This document shows positions 34,869 to 47,000 of a DNA stretch of 64,000 nt, piece after piece (positions within the stretch are counted from its first letter, which is position 1; every line of letters starts with the position of its first letter). The notes beneath the pieces are model-generated. The model did no database searches and had not been told where the DNA came from. It saw nothing but the letters and a program-made list of their open reading frames with translations. The stretch is taken from the NCBI RefSeq assembly GCF_027922305.1, contig NZ_BSFK01000010.1, positions 372,001-436,000 of the forward strand, in the 5' to 3' direction. The stretch is from Methylopila jiangsuensis. GTDB lineage: Bacteria > Pseudomonadota > Alphaproteobacteria > Rhizobiales > Methylopilaceae. The position numbers were made by a program, and so were the translations under genes.

Positions 34869-36854
34869 TCAGCGCGAATCGCCGAAGGTGCGCGACAGCC
34901 AGGAGCTGAACGTGTTGGGCTGGCGCTGGGGCGCGACCTCCGGGGGGACCGGCTGCGCCGGCGCGGCCGAGGCCTGCCGGGTGGCGGGCTTCGGCTTGGG
35001 CGCCCTGGCGATCACCGGCTCTGCCGGCAGGGCGGGCAGGGCCTCGCCGGCGAGCGCGGCGCGCACCCGCGCGTCCATGCCGTACAGGTCCGGACGGGTC
35101 TCGAGCGCGCCGTCCTCGCCCGCCACGGCGGTGAAGTAGGCGAGATGCACCGGAATCTTGGTGGACAGCGGCAGGCCGCGCTCCTTGCCGCCGATCATGC
35201 TCTTCAGCTTCGAGCCCGGCAGGCCCTGGTCGCCGGACAGCGCGTCGGCGAACTCCATCGGCTTGTCCACCCGCACGCAGCCGTGACTCAGCGCCCGGAA
35301 ATCGTTGGCGAACAGCTTCCGGCTCGGCGTGTCGTGCAGATACACGGCATGGCGGTTCGGGAACATGAACTTGATGTGGCCGAGGGCGTTGCGCTCGCCC
35401 GGCGGCTGGCGGATGCGCAGCTTGCTCTCGCGGATGTGGGCCCAGTCCACCTGAGACGGCGGCACCACGCGGCCCTTGGAGTCCACCACTTCGAAGCCGC
35501 GCAGCGCGGAGCCCGCCATCTCGTTCATGGCGATGGAGACCGGCACGTTCCAGTAGGGGTTCACCACCAGCCTGTCGATCTCGCTCGACAGCATCGGGGT
35601 CTGGTTGGTGGACTTTCCGATGATGACGCGGGTGCCGTAGGTCTCGCGGCCATCCTCCATGATGGCGAGCTTGAACGCGGTGAGGTCCACGAAGACGTGC
35701 TTGGCGCCGAGCTCCCGCGGCATCCAGCGCCAGCGCTCCATGTTCACGAGCAGCTGCGCGGTGCGGTCCAGCTTGCGGCCGGCGTTCATGGCCCGCAGCG
35801 TCTGGCGGTTCACGAGGCCGGACGCGCCGAGCTTGTTGGCCTTCTGGAACGCGGTCACCTTCTGGGCGAGGGCGTCGTCATAGGTTGTGTCGCCGTCCCG
35901 CGCGTCGAGGCCGAGGCGGGCGCGCAGCTGCGGCACGCGCGGGTCCTGGTCGCCGGGCTTGATCAGCTTGCCTTCGGGGATCACCGGCGCATGGGCGGCC
36001 TCCGCCTGCTCGGCGCGGGCCTCCTTCAGCAGCTTGCGCAGCGCCTGGAACTGGGGCTGGGGCGGGTTGAAGCCGTCGAGCGTGGCGGCGACGTCCGTGG
36101 AGGCCGCTATGGCGGCGAGCGCCGCCGCGGCGTCGAAGGCGGGCGTGCCCACCTCCACGTTGCGGCTGATGGCGGCCGGGTTGGTGCGGCCGCTCCAGGC
36201 CTGACGGGCGTAGGCGAGGGCGGCGGCCGACAGGCGAAGCTCCGTGCGGGCGAGTTCGGTCGCCTCGGTGGTGGCGGGCGCGGTCGGCAGCGCGAAGCGG
36301 GAGGCGTCGAGGCCGTCGTCGTCGGCCGCGGCGATGCGGGCGCGGGCGGCGTCGGCCATGGCGTTGAAGGCGTCGCCGTCGATCCACACCGGCTGGCCGG
36401 CGCGGGCGGCGTAGAAGGCCGTCAGGGCCGCGCGGTCGGCCGCCGTCATCTTCAGGCTGGCGCCGGCTCCATCGGTCGCGAGCAGAAGGGTCACCGCCGC
36501 GCCGACCGGATCGGACGCGGAGGGGCTGAGCGCGGCCGGCGTCGCGGGCGCGGGAACGGCGGGCTGGACCACGAGGGCGGGGTCGGCCGCGGCGGCCGCT
36601 TCACCCGCAGGCGCGGCCGACGTGGCGTCCGCCGCCGGGGCGGCTGCGTCCACCGAGCCGGTGGGCTCGCCTTCGGCCGCGTTCGGCGCGGCCTGCGCGG
36701 CCGCGTCCGTCCGCGGACGCGTGGCGTCCTGCGCGACGGCGCCCGAGGCCAGCAGCGCGGCGAGGCTGACGCCCACCAGCGCGGAGGCTGCGAGACGTGA
36801 CGGGGCGCCTGCGGTCGGGGCTCGGCGCTCTCGGCGGGTCACGCGAACTCTCAT
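34869..36854 (-). CDS. L,D-transpeptidase (YcbB/LdtD-like)
   Basis: This 661-residue protein has a signal peptide ending near AVA-QD and an Ala-rich linker to about 110. A family-typical helical region is followed by a peptidoglycan-binding repeat (about 300-350, DPRVPQLRARLGLDARDGDTTY). The YkuD catalytic domain (about 380-550) has the active-site motif NDFRALSHGCVRVDKP with the nucleophilic Cys. It makes 3-3 crosslinks in the cell wall. It reads in the same direction as the DUF882 gene, with a 244-bp gap. Confidence 0.93.
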   Translation of the reverse strand: MRVRVTRRERRAPTAGAPSRLAASALVGVSLAALLASGAVAQDATRPRTDAAAQAAPNAAEGEPTGSVDAAAPAADATSAAPAGEAAAAADPALVVQPAVPAPATPAALSPSASDPVGAAVTLLLATDGAGASLKMTAADRAALTAFYAARAGQPVWIDGDAFNAMADAARARIAAADDDGLDASRFALPTAPATTEATELARTELRLSAAALAYARQAWSGRTNPAAISRNVEVGTPAFDAAAALAAIAASTDVAATLDGFNPPQPQFQALRKLLKEARAEQAEAAHAPVIPEGKLIKPGDQDPRVPQLRARLGLDARDGDTTYDDALAQKVTAFQKANKLGASGLVNRQTLRAMNAGRKLDRTAQLLVNMERWRWMPRELGAKHVFVDLTAFKLAIMEDGRETYGTRVIIGKSTNQTPMLSSEIDRLVVNPYWNVPVSIAMNEMAGSALRGFEVVDSKGRVVPPSQVDWAHIRESKLRIRQPPGERNALGHIKFMFPNRHAVYLHDTPSRKLFANDFRALSHGCVRVDKPMEFADALSGDQGLPGSKLKSMIGGKERGLPLSTKIPVHLAYFTAVAGEDGALETRPDLYGMDARVRAALAGEALPALPAEPVIARAPKPKPATRQASAAPAQPVPPEVAPQRQPNTFSSWLSRTFGDSR

Positions 36855-36934
36855 CGGGTATCGTCCTTACGCTTGCCGGCGGAGCATGGGCGCGTCGCCG
36901 GTTTGGTTCAATCCGGGATTCGGTCGGCCGCCGC

Positions 36935-38422
<1,488 letters not shown>

Positions 38423-38617
38423 GCGGGCCTTTCGGGCGGGGGTCGCGGGGAGGCCCGAGCATCGCCGTCCAGGGTAAACGCGGGTTTAAGCGAAAGGCTT
38501 CGTTTGTCCGGGCGGTTGATCGCGGGCCTCACGCTTGCGATATCTCGACCGACCAGTCCTCAGCCGGGCCCCGCGCCGCGCGGCCCGCGCGAACCCCACG
38601 ATCGAAGAGCATCGCCC

Positions 38618-40396
38618 GTGTCGAACGCCGCCGCCCTCGGACCGCTGCCCGAATGGAACCTCGCCGATCTCTATCCCGGCCTCGACGCTCCGGAGGTGGC
38701 GGCCGATCTCGCCCGGGCCGACGAGCGCGCCCGCGCCTTCGAGGCCGCCTACAAGGGGCGTCTCGCCGACCTGACGGCGGAGGGCAAGCTCGCCCAGGCG
38801 GTGGCGGACTATGAGTCGCTCGACGACCTGACCGGCCGTCTCGCCGCCTACGCCAGCCTCGTCTACGCCACCGACACCACCGATCCGAAGGGCGCCAAGT
38901 TCTACGGCGACGTGCAGGAGAAGCTGACGGCGGTGTGGTCGCACCTGCTGTTCTTCAACCTGGAGCTGAACCGGCTCGACGACGCCGCGCTCGAGGCGGC
39001 GATGGCGGAGCCCGAGCTGGCGCATTACCGGCCCTTCATCGAGGACACCCGCAAGGAGAAGCCCTACCAGCTCGAGGACCGGGTGGAGCAGCTGTTCCAC
39101 GAGAAGTCCATGACCTCGCGCGGCGGCTGGAACCGGCTGTTCGACGAGACCATGGCCGCGCTGCGCTTCCAGGTGGACGGCAAGGAGCTGACGCTCGAAC
39201 CGACCCTCAACCAGCTTCAGGACGCCGACGGCGAGGTCCGCCGCCGGGCGGCGGAGGCGCTGGCGAAGACCTTCAAGGCCAACCTGCGCACCTTCACGCT
39301 GATCACCAACGTGCTGGCCAAGGACAAGGAGATCTCCGACCGCTGGCGCGGCTTCGAGGACGTGGCCGACAGCCGCCATCTCGCCAACCGGGTGGAGCGC
39401 GAGGTGGTGGACGCGCTGGTCTCGGCGGTGCGCGCGGCCTATCCGCGGCTCTCCCACCGCTACTACAAGCTCAAGGCCAAGTGGTTCGGCCTCGAGGCGC
39501 TGAACCACTGGGACCGCAACGCGCCGCTGCCGAGCGCGCCCACCCGCGTCATCCCATGGGACGAGGCGCGCGACACCGTGCTCGGCGCCTATGGCGGATT
39601 CTCGCCGAAGATGGCGGAGATCGCCGGCCGCTTCTTCGACAGGGGCTGGATCGACGCGCCCACCCGTCCCGGCAAGGCGCCGGGCGCCTTCGCCCACCCC
39701 ACCGTGCCCTCCGCCCACCCTTACGTGCTGCTGAACTATCTCGGCCGGCCCCGGGACGTGATGACGCTCGCCCATGAGCTCGGCCACGGCGTGCATCAGG
39801 TGCTGGCCGCGCCGAACGGCGCGCTGATGGCGCCCACGCCGCTGACGCTGGCCGAGACCGCCTCCGTGTTCGGCGAGATGCTGACCTTCCGGGCGCTGCT
39901 CGACCGCGCCGCCGACCCCGCCCAGCGCAAGGCCATGCTGGCGGGCAAGGTGGAGGACATGATCAACACCGTGGTGCGGCAGATCGCGTTCTACACCTTC
40001 GAGCGCAAGGTGCATGAGGAGCGCCGTCAGGGCGAGCTGACCTCGGACCGGCTGGACGCCATCTGGCTGGAGGTGCAGTCCGAGAGCCTGGGGCCGTCCA
40101 TCCGGCTGGGGGAGGGCTACGAGACCTTCTGGACCTACATCCCCCACTTCATCCACTCGCCGTTCTACGTCTACGCCTACGCCTTCGGCGACTGCCTCGT
40201 GAACTCGCTCTACGCGGTCTACGAGAACGCCTCCGACGGCTTCGCGGAGCGCTACTTCGCGCTGCTCTCCGCCGGCGGCTCGCGGCCCTATCCCGAACTG
40301 CTGGCGCCGTTCGGGCTCGACGCCCGCGACCCGGCCTTCTGGCAGACCGGCCTCGGCCTGATCGAGCGCATGATCGCGGAGCTGGAGACGCTCTGA
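38618..40396 (+). CDS. pepF: M3 family oligoendopeptidase F
   Basis: This 592-residue cytosolic metallopeptidase starts at GTG 38618. The long helical N-terminus contains the oligopeptidase F domain. The zinc site is MTLAHELGHGVHQVL (HExxH, about 382-386) with the downstream glutamate in LTLAETASVFGEMLT. PepF cleaves oligopeptides of about 7-17 residues during peptide recycling. The 195-bp leader shared with the divergent NtrC-type gene holds both promoters. Confidence 0.94.
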   Translation: MSNAAALGPLPEWNLADLYPGLDAPEVAADLARADERARAFEAAYKGRLADLTAEGKLAQAVADYESLDDLTGRLAAYASLVYATDTTDPKGAKFYGDVQEKLTAVWSHLLFFNLELNRLDDAALEAAMAEPELAHYRPFIEDTRKEKPYQLEDRVEQLFHEKSMTSRGGWNRLFDETMAALRFQVDGKELTLEPTLNQLQDADGEVRRRAAEALAKTFKANLRTFTLITNVLAKDKEISDRWRGFEDVADSRHLANRVEREVVDALVSAVRAAYPRLSHRYYKLKAKWFGLEALNHWDRNAPLPSAPTRVIPWDEARDTVLGAYGGFSPKMAEIAGRFFDRGWIDAPTRPGKAPGAFAHPTVPSAHPYVLLNYLGRPRDVMTLAHELGHGVHQVLAAPNGALMAPTPLTLAETASVFGEMLTFRALLDRAADPAQRKAMLAGKVEDMINTVVRQIAFYTFERKVHEERRQGELTSDRLDAIWLEVQSESLGPSIRLGEGYETFWTYIPHFIHSPFYVYAYAFGDCLVNSLYAVYENASDGFAERYFALLSAGGSRPYPELLAPFGLDARDPAFWQTGLGLIERMIAELETL

Positions 40397-40515
40397 CCGC
40401 GCCCGGCCGGGCCGGGGAGGGCGGTCTCGCGCGCTGCCCTTGAGGGGCTTTCGCAATTCGGCCTGATTCGTTGATGAGGCTTTAACTCCCGAGGGGCAGC
40501 CGGGAGAGCTTGGTC

Positions 40516-41067
40516 ATGACATCCCGCATCCTCCGCGCCGCATTGACCGGCGCGGCTCTGGTTTCCGCCGCCTTCTCCGCCAATGCGCAGGACGCGTCCG
40601 CCGCCGCGCTCGCCGCCTCCGGCGTCACAGGCCGCCCCGCCGGCGACGACGCCTGCCCCCGCGTCGTCGTGCTGCGCGGAGCCGAGGCCTTTCCCCGCGG
40701 CGCCTCCGACAGCCACCGCGCCACCGTGTCCGGGTTCGCGCGCGACTGCGCCAATCTGGGCGCGGAGACGCTGCTGAAGGTGGCGCTCGTCGGGCGCAGC
40801 GCCCGCGCGGCCGGCGGGCCGAGCTGGTTCAACGCGCCGCTGACCGTCGCGGTGCTCGACCCGCAGGGCCGCACTGTCGCGGAGCGCCGGATCCGGCTGA
40901 AAGTGGCGCTGCCCCGCGGCAAGACGGCGGGGGCCTTCGCCCATGTGGAGGAGAACCTGTCGCTGCCGCCGCAGCCGACCTACGCCGGCTGGACGGTGGC
41001 GGTGGGCTTCCACATGACCGCCGCCGACGCGAGGCGGGCCGCGAGGACGCTCACCGCCGAGCGGTGA
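40516..41067 (+). CDS. exported hypothetical protein
   Basis: With the ATG at 40516, preceded by GGGAGAG, the protein has 183 residues. A clear signal peptide ends near SANA-QD. The mature part has paired Cys (DDACP and FARDCANLG) and a predominantly beta pattern (TLLKVALVGRSAR, APLTVAVLDPQGRTVAERRI, LPRGKTAGAFAHVEENLSLP). I do not recognise a characterised family. It lies alone between pepF and the F0 operon. Confidence 0.75.
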   Translation: MTSRILRAALTGAALVSAAFSANAQDASAAALAASGVTGRPAGDDACPRVVVLRGAEAFPRGASDSHRATVSGFARDCANLGAETLLKVALVGRSARAAGGPSWFNAPLTVAVLDPQGRTVAERRIRLKVALPRGKTAGAFAHVEENLSLPPQPTYAGWTVAVGFHMTAADARRAARTLTAER

Positions 41068-41077
41068 GACGGCCATG

Positions 41078-41102
41078 AAAAAGGCCGCCCGGAGGCGGCC
41101 TT
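41078..41102 (-). terminator. terminator of the F0 ATP synthase operon
   Basis: The stem GGCCGCC/GGCGGCC (41083-41089 with 41094-41100), extended by AA/TT, is followed on the minus strand by a T5 run (41078-41082). It lies 31 bp after the atpF stop. Plus-strand use is less likely because only TT follows there. Confidence 0.8.
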
Positions 41103-41133
41103 GATCGGATCGTGCGGACTGTCCGGCGCGGGC

Positions 41134-41619
41134 TCAGTTGAGCTTGGCGCGGACCTCCGAGAGGCCGTTGTCGAACAGCTGGTCGCCGAGCGGGCCGCCC
41201 TGCGACTGGTTCCCCAGCACCTTGGCGGCGGCGGAGACCGCGGCGTCGGCGGCGGCGGCGCGCACGTCGGCCACGGCCTGGGCCTCGGCCTGGGCGATCT
41301 TCTGCTCGGCCATGGCGGCGCGGCGGGCGACGAACTGCTCGGCGGCGACCTTGGCCTCGGCGGCGACGCGCTCGGCCTCGATCCGGGCGTTGGCGACCAG
41401 CGTCTCGGCCTCGCGCTCGGCCTCCTCGCGGCGGCGGGCGAAGTCGGCCAGCAGGCGGCTCGCCTCCTCACGCAGGCTGCGGGCCTCGTCCAGCTCGGCG
41501 CGGATCTTCACCGCGCGGTTGTCGAGGGCGTGCAGGATCTTGCCCGGCACGCCGAGATAGACCAGCAGGCCGAGGAAGATGACGAAAGCGACGAGGACCC
41601 AGAACTCGGGAGTGCCCAT
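41134..41619 (-). CDS. atpF: F0 ATP synthase subunit b
   Basis: This 161-residue protein has one N-terminal membrane helix (WVLVAFVIFLGLLVYLGV), then a long charged amphipathic helix (from about 30 to 140) forming the peripheral stalk. It is the last gene of the operon, 12 bp after the b' gene. The low aromatic content and Ala/Glu/Arg-rich coiled coil are typical. It pairs with b' rather than forming the b2 homodimer of enteric bacteria. Confidence 0.94.
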   Translation of the reverse strand: MGTPEFWVLVAFVIFLGLLVYLGVPGKILHALDNRAVKIRAELDEARSLREEASRLLADFARRREEAEREAETLVANARIEAERVAAEAKVAAEQFVARRAAMAEQKIAQAEAQAVADVRAAAADAAVSAAAKVLGNQSQGGPLGDQLFDNGLSEVRAKLN

Positions 41620-41631
41620 GGTTGCGGCTCC

Positions 41632-42246
41632 TCAGCGGGCGAGCGTGGCGTCGACCGCCTGCTCGATCTCGGCGGTGGCGGGCGTGGCGCCGGACAGGCG
41701 CTCGACGATCGCGGCGGCGGCGTCGGCGGCGATGCCGCGCACGTTGCCCATGGCCGCCTGCTTGGTGGCGGCGATCTGGGTCTCGGCGGCGGCGAGCTTC
41801 GCGGCCATCTCGGTGTCGAGGCGCCTGCGGTTCTCGTCCGACTGACGGGCGACGGCCTCACGGGCTTCTGTGGCGATGGCGGAGGCCTTGGCGCGGGCGT
41901 CGGCCTGGGCCTTCAGGAAGGCGTCCTCGGCGGCCTTGCTCTCGGCGCGCAGGCGCTTCGCCTCGGCGAGGTCGCTCTCGATGCGCTCGGCGCGGCCTTC
42001 CACGATGTTGGCGAGGCGCGGCAGGGCGATCTTGGCGACGATGAAGTACAGCGCGCCGAAGGTGATCGCGAGCCAGATCAGCTGCGAGGCGTAGGTCGAG
42101 GAATCGAAAGGCGGGAAAGCGCCGCCATGTTCGCCCGGGGTGGAGGCCATGTGCTCGGCTCCGTGGGATTCGGCCCCGTGCTCGGCCTGCGCGAGGACGA
42201 TGGGCGCCCCCGTGGCGGAGTCGACGGCGATTGCGTTCGGGATCAT
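41632..42246 (-). CDS. F0 ATP synthase subunit b'
   Basis: This 204-residue protein has an unusually long N-terminal segment (about 50 residues, His/Glu-rich around AEHGAESHGAEHM). A single membrane helix (LIWLAITFGALYFIVAKIAL) and the stalk coiled coil follow. b' subunits occur in alphaproteobacteria, cyanobacteria and plastids. Its position between the c and b genes identifies it as b'. The N-terminal extension may lie in the periplasm. Confidence 0.93.
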   Translation of the reverse strand: MIPNAIAVDSATGAPIVLAQAEHGAESHGAEHMASTPGEHGGAFPPFDSSTYASQLIWLAITFGALYFIVAKIALPRLANIVEGRAERIESDLAEAKRLRAESKAAEDAFLKAQADARAKASAIATEAREAVARQSDENRRRLDTEMAAKLAAAETQIAATKQAAMGNVRGIAADAAAAIVERLSGATPATAEIEQAVDATLAR

Positions 42247-42362
42247 CGGCTCACCTGACGGCGGAAAGACATGCGTCGGTCCGGACGGCGGACGGGGAGC
42301 GGCCTGTGGATGAAGCCGCTCCCCGTCTCATGTCCCAACCGACCTGGACCGGGAAGGTCCGA

Positions 42363-42590
42363 TCAGACGGCGAACAGCAGCAGCAGCGCGACGAGCAGCG
42401 AGAAGATGCCGAGCGCTTCCGTCACGGCGAAGCCGAAGATCAGGCGGGCGAACTGCCCGTCGGCCGCGGACGGGTTGCGCAGCGCGCCGGCGAGGTAGCT
42501 CGAGAAGATGTTCGCGACGCCGACGGCGGCGCCGCCCATGCCGAGGGTGGCGAGACCGGCGCCGAGGAACTTCGCGGCTTCAGCTTCCAT
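42363..42590 (-). CDS. atpE: F0 ATP synthase subunit c
   Basis: This 75-residue double-hairpin membrane protein has two hydrophobic helices joined by a polar loop ([15 protein letters not shown]). The proton-carrying glutamate is in helix 2 at [10 protein letters not shown]. The Gly-rich helix 1 ([20 protein letters not shown]) allows tight ring packing. It is located between atpB and the b' gene. Confidence 0.96.
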   Translation of the reverse strand: MEAEAAKFLGAGLATLGMGGAAVGVANIFSSYLAGALRNPSAADGQFARLIFGFAVTEALGIFSLLVALLLLFAV

Positions 42591-42646
42591 GACGAGAACT
42601 CCGAAGTAAGGGTCGTTGGGGAACAGGCGGACGAGGACGCTGCGGC

Positions 42647-43381
42647 TCAGTGGCCGGGATGCAGCGCGTCGTTCAGGTACATGCAGGTCAGCAGCGCGAA
42701 CACGTAGGCCTGCAGGAAGGCGACGAGGAACTCGAGCGCCGTGATGCCGATGGTCAGCAGCAGCGGAAGCACGCCGAGGGCGAGGCCGACGCCGCCGAGC
42801 GCCGCCGACAGCATGGTCACGAAGCCGGCGAACACCTTCAGGGTGATGTGGCCCGCGAGCATGTTGGCGAAAAGACGGACGGAGAGGCTGATGGGACGCG
42901 AGAGGAACGAGATGACCTCGATCGCGACCACGAGCGGAAGGATGTAGCCCGGCACGCCGTGGGGCACGAACAGCTTCAGGAAGCCGAGGCCGTGCTTGGC
43001 GAAGCCGTAGCCGATCACCGTCAGGATGACGAGCAGCGCCAGCGCGAAGGTGACGATGATGTGGCTCGTGACCGTGAACGAGCCCGGGATCAGGCCGAGC
43101 AGGTTGCAGAACAGCACGAACATGAACAGCGAGAACACGAGCGGGAAGAACACCATCCCGTGCTTGCCGGCCGTCTGGTGGATCATGCCGCGCACGAACT
43201 CATAGGAGAGCTCGGCCAGCGACTGCAGTCGGCCCGGAACGAGGGCCCGCTCGCGGCTGCCCAGCAGCAGCAGGGCCGAAACGCCCGCCACGGCGAGGAT
43301 CATGAAGGTGGCGGAATTGGTGACCGGCCCAAGAAGGGGCGTGATCTGGAACTGGTGGATCGGATCGATCGCGCCTGCCAT
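42647..43381 (-). CDS. atpB: F0 ATP synthase subunit a
   Basis: This 244-residue membrane protein starts at ATG 43381; the longer frame adds Arg-rich residues without homology. The essential arginine is in [14 protein letters not shown] (about 177). Other conserved segments are [17 protein letters not shown] and a C-terminal [22 protein letters not shown]. Together with the c ring it forms the proton channel. Confidence 0.95.
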   Translation of the reverse strand: MAGAIDPIHQFQITPLLGPVTNSATFMILAVAGVSALLLLGSRERALVPGRLQSLAELSYEFVRGMIHQTAGKHGMVFFPLVFSLFMFVLFCNLLGLIPGSFTVTSHIIVTFALALLVILTVIGYGFAKHGLGFLKLFVPHGVPGYILPLVVAIEVISFLSRPISLSVRLFANMLAGHITLKVFAGFVTMLSAALGGVGLALGVLPLLLTIGITALEFLVAFLQAYVFALLTCMYLNDALHPGH

Positions 43382-43507
43382 CTGTCGCCTTCGGCCTCTT
43401 CCGTCCCGGCGCCGCGGCTGCATGGAGCCCGGCGCGCCTTCAAGAACCCATGAGCGGACCCGGAAGGATCCGTCGTCGCGCCGGACCCGCGAAGGCCCGG
43501 AAAACAC

Positions 43508-43867
43508 TCAGAGCGGCGGATGGTCGTCCGCGCCCGGATGCCTCGCGATCCCCGCTGCCCGCATGACGTTGAGCACGCCGGCGGCGAAGCCGAGAAGCAG
43601 CAGCACGATGAGGCCGAACGGCGAGGTGTCCAACCAGCGGTCGAGCGCCCAGCCAAGCCCCCCGCCCACGATCACCCCCGCGACCATCTCCGTGCTGAGA
43701 CGGAAGCCGCGCGCGATGCCCTGGGCGTCGCGGGAAGACACCGGACCCGATCCCGCGCCGTCGTCCCGTCCCGCTCCGCGGCGCTCCAGCGCCTTGTCGA
43801 GCCGGTCGAGACGTCCGGCGAGATCGTCGCCTGACCCTTCCCTTCGTTCGTCCGAACCTTTCGCCAT
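43508..43867 (-). CDS. atpI: AtpI-like F0F1 assembly protein
   Basis: This 119-residue protein has a polar N-terminus (1-55) and two membrane helices (about 62-82 and 86-105) of the AtpI/Atp1 family, including the Gly-rich VAGVIVGGGLGWALDRWLDTSPFG. It assists c-ring assembly. It is first in the F0 operon directly behind a good promoter, with 126 bp to atpB. Confidence 0.9.
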   Translation of the reverse strand: MAKGSDERREGSGDDLAGRLDRLDKALERRGAGRDDGAGSGPVSSRDAQGIARGFRLSTEMVAGVIVGGGLGWALDRWLDTSPFGLIVLLLLGFAAGVLNVMRAAGIARHPGADDHPPL

Positions 43868-43924
43868 GCTCAGGCCCCGCGAACCCCTTAGGAGCGCAAA
43901 GCGCGCGCCCCGTAAGTCGCGGGC

Positions 43925-43953
43925 ACCCTAGTTTTTGGCCCTGTGGCTGTCAA
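43925..43953 (-). promoter_or_regulatory. sigma-70-type promoter of the F0 operon
   Basis: TTGACA (43948-43953 on the plus coordinates) and TAGGGT (43925-43930) are separated by exactly 17 bp on the minus strand, about 58-86 bp upstream of the atpI start. The -35 box is perfect and the -10 box matches at T, A and final T. The surrounding 43868-44051 gap is AT-rich and holds no gene. Confidence 0.68.
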
Positions 43954-44051
43954 GGTTCCGCCGCAAAGTTGTAAGTGCTTGATTTGACAATAAAGAACCG
44001 GCTTTCGCAGGGGTGCGGCGGAAACGCCGCGGTCCCCCGGCGCGCTTTGTG

Positions 44052-47000
44052 TCACGCGGTCTCCAGCAGCCGCTCCGCCGCCTGAAGGTCGACGGCCACA
44101 AGCTGGCTCACCCCCCGCTCCGCCATGGTGACGCCGAGCAGCCGGTCCATGCGCGCCATGGTGATGGGGTTGTGGGTCACGGTGAGGAAGCGGGTGCGGG
44201 TGACGCGGCGCATCTCGTCCAGCAAAGCGCAGAAGCGCTCCACATTGGCGTCGTCCAGCGGCGCGTCCACCTCGTCCAGCACGCAGACCGGCGCGGGGTT
44301 GGTGAGGAACACGCCGAACACCAGCGCCAGCGCCGTCAGCGCCTGCTCGCCGCCGGAGAGCAGCGACAGCGTCTGGGGCTTCTTGCCCGGCGGGCGGGCG
44401 ATGACCTCGAGCCCGGCCTCCAGCGGATCGTCGCTCTCCACCAGTTCGAGCCGGGCTTCGCCGCCGCCGAACAGGGTCTCGAACAGCGTCCGGAAATGCC
44501 CGTCCACCGCGGTGAAGGCGGCGAGCAGCCGTCCGCGCCCCTCCTGATTGAGGCTGCGCACCGCGGCGCGCAGCCGGGCGATGGCTTCGGTCAAATCTTC
44601 GCGTTCGGCGGCGAGCGCGCCGTGGCTGGCCTCGATCTCCGCCAGCTCCTCCTCCGCGCGCAGGTTGACGGCGCCCAGCCGGTCCCGTCCGGCGACGGTC
44701 TGGGCGAGGCGCCGCTCGATCTCCTCCCGCGGGAAGTCTGTCCGCAGCGGCTTCAGCGTCTCGGCCAGCGCGGCCGGCTCCATGTCCCGCGCCTCGCGGA
44801 TGCGGTGGGCGGATGCGGCGCGCTTCTCCCGGGCGGCCTCCAGCCGGGCCCCGGCGCGGGCGGCCTCTTCGCGCGCGCGGGCAAGAGCGTCGAGCGCGGC
44901 GCGGGCGGCGAGGTCGGCGGCGCGGTGGGCGCTCTCGGCCTCCGCCTGCCGGCCGGCGGCGGCCTTGGCGGCTGATTCGGCGGCGAGAACCGCGGTCGCC
45001 AGCGTCCGCCGCCGCGCCGCCAGCTCGTCGGGCCGATCCGCCAGCTCCGACCGCTCGGTCTCGGCCTCGGCCCGCCGGGCGGCGAGGCTGTCGAGCCGCT
45101 CCGCCGCGCCGGCGCGGCGCGCGGTCCAGGAGGCGAGGTCGGCGGCGATCTCCTGCGCCCGCGCCTCCCGCCGGCGGGCCTCCGCCGCGCGGGCCTGGGC
45201 CTCGGCGCGCAGGTCCGCCGCGGCTCGGCGGCGCTCCGCGACGGTTTCGGCGAGCGCCGCGGCGCGGCCGTCGTCGCCGGCGTTCCCGTCCAGCGCGTCG
45301 AGGCGGGCGGCGGTCGAGGTTCGGGCGGCGTCGGCCTCCGCGCTCTGCGCCGCGATTCGGTTCAGCGCCTCCGCCACCGCGGATCGGCGGGCGGCGACGC
45401 GGGCGCCGGCGCGTTCCGCCGCCTCCTGCGCGTCGCGGGCCGTGTCCAGCGCCGTGCGGGCGGCGCGGGCGGCGTCGCGCGCGGCCTGCTCGGCGCGGGC
45501 GGCGTCCTGGGTCCCGGCGCGGGCGCGCTCCACCTCGCCGCGCAGCCGGTCGGCCTCGGCGCGGGCGCTCGCGGCCTCCCGCTCCACCGCGCCGAGCCGG
45601 TTCTTCTCCGCCAGCCGCCGGGCGGCGGGGGTGGGCGCGTCGGCGGACACCGTCACGCCGTCCCAGCGCCAGAGATCGCCCTCGCGGCTGACGAGCCGCT
45701 GTCCGGGACTGAGATGGGCTTGCAGCCGCGCGCTGTCAGGGCGCGCCACGACGCCGATCTGGGCGAGGCGGCGCGCCAGTTCCGGCGGCGCGGTCACATG
45801 GGCGGCGAGGGGCGCGGCGCCCTCGGGCAGGGCCGGGTCGGCTTCGCTGAGGGCCGCGCCGGCCCAGCGCGCCTTGGCGGCGGGATCGAGCGGCAGCTCC
45901 AGATCGTCGCCGAGGGCCGCGCCGAGCGCGGTCTCGAAACCGTTCTCCACCACCAGCAGATCGACCGCGGGCGTCACGCCGCCACGGGCGTCGGCGGCCA
46001 GCAGCTTGGCGAGCGTCCGGGCTTCGGTGGCGGCGCGCTCGGCGCGGGCGTTGGCCTGGGCGGCCGGCCCGCGGGCCGCGCTCTCCGCCCCGCGGGCGCG
46101 GGCATGGGCGGCCTCCGCCGCCTGCGCCGCGCGCTCGGCGTCCTCGAATTTGGCCCGGGCGGACGCGGTCGCGGCGGCGAGAGCGGACGCATCGCCGGCG
46201 GCGCCGGCTTCGGCCTCCAGCCGCGCGGCTTCCGCGGCGAGGCCCGCCGCCTCGCGGTGGAGCGCGGCCGTGCGGGCGGCGGCGTCATCCCGGGCGCGCT
46301 CCAGCGTCCGGCGCTCGGCGCGCCGCGCCGCGGCCTCCGCGGTCGCGGCCGCAAGCGCCGATTCGGCCGCCGCCACCGCGGCTTCCGCCTCGGAGAGCCG
46401 CGCGGCGAGGCCGGCGTCCCCGCCGGCGTCGTCGGCGGGGACGGCGAGATCGTCCCGCGCGGCGTCGAGCCGGGCGAGCGTCGCCGCCGCGTCTTCGGCC
46501 AGCGCCGTCTCCCGGACGACGTCGGATGAGATCTGCGTCAGGCGGCGGGCGAGTTCGTCCAGCCGGGCGCGGGCGCGGGCCTCCTCGCCTTCGAGCTGCG
46601 CCGCTTCCTGGGTCAGGCGCCGCAGCGTCGAAGCGGCGTCCTCCGCCGCCGTCCGCGCCGGCGCCAGCGCATGGGCCGCCACGGCCTCGGCGCGCGCCGC
46701 CTCGCCTTGCGACCGCAGCGCCTCGCCCACGGCTGCGACCGCGAGCGCCTCCGCCCGTTCCGCCTCCAGCGCGGCGGCGGCCGCCGCCTCATGGTCCAGC
46801 ACCAGCAGCAGCCCTTCGAGCGCGCGGATCTCGTCGGTCAGCGCCCGGTAGCGTTCGGCGGCGCGCGCCTGCCGGCGCAGGCTCTCCGCCCTTCCGCCGA
46901 GCTGGCCCAGCACGTCCTCGACGCGGGCGAGGTTCTGCTCCGCGCCGTCGAGTCGCTGCTCGGCCTCGCGCCTGCGGGCGTGCAGGCCGGCGATGCCGGC

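Noticed and set aside
34842-36800. 652-residue plus-strand frame opposite the L,D-transpeptidase
   Set aside because: It is antisense to a complete enzyme with clear motifs and has low-complexity composition.
41083-41100. Plus-strand terminator of the hypothetical gene at 40516
   Set aside because: The plus strand has only TT after the stem, whereas the minus strand has T5, so it was assigned to the F0 operon.
44548-46851. 767-residue Ala/Arg/Ser-rich plus-strand frame
   Set aside because: It is a shadow of the Ala-rich coiled coil of smc; the composition is extreme and no domain is present.
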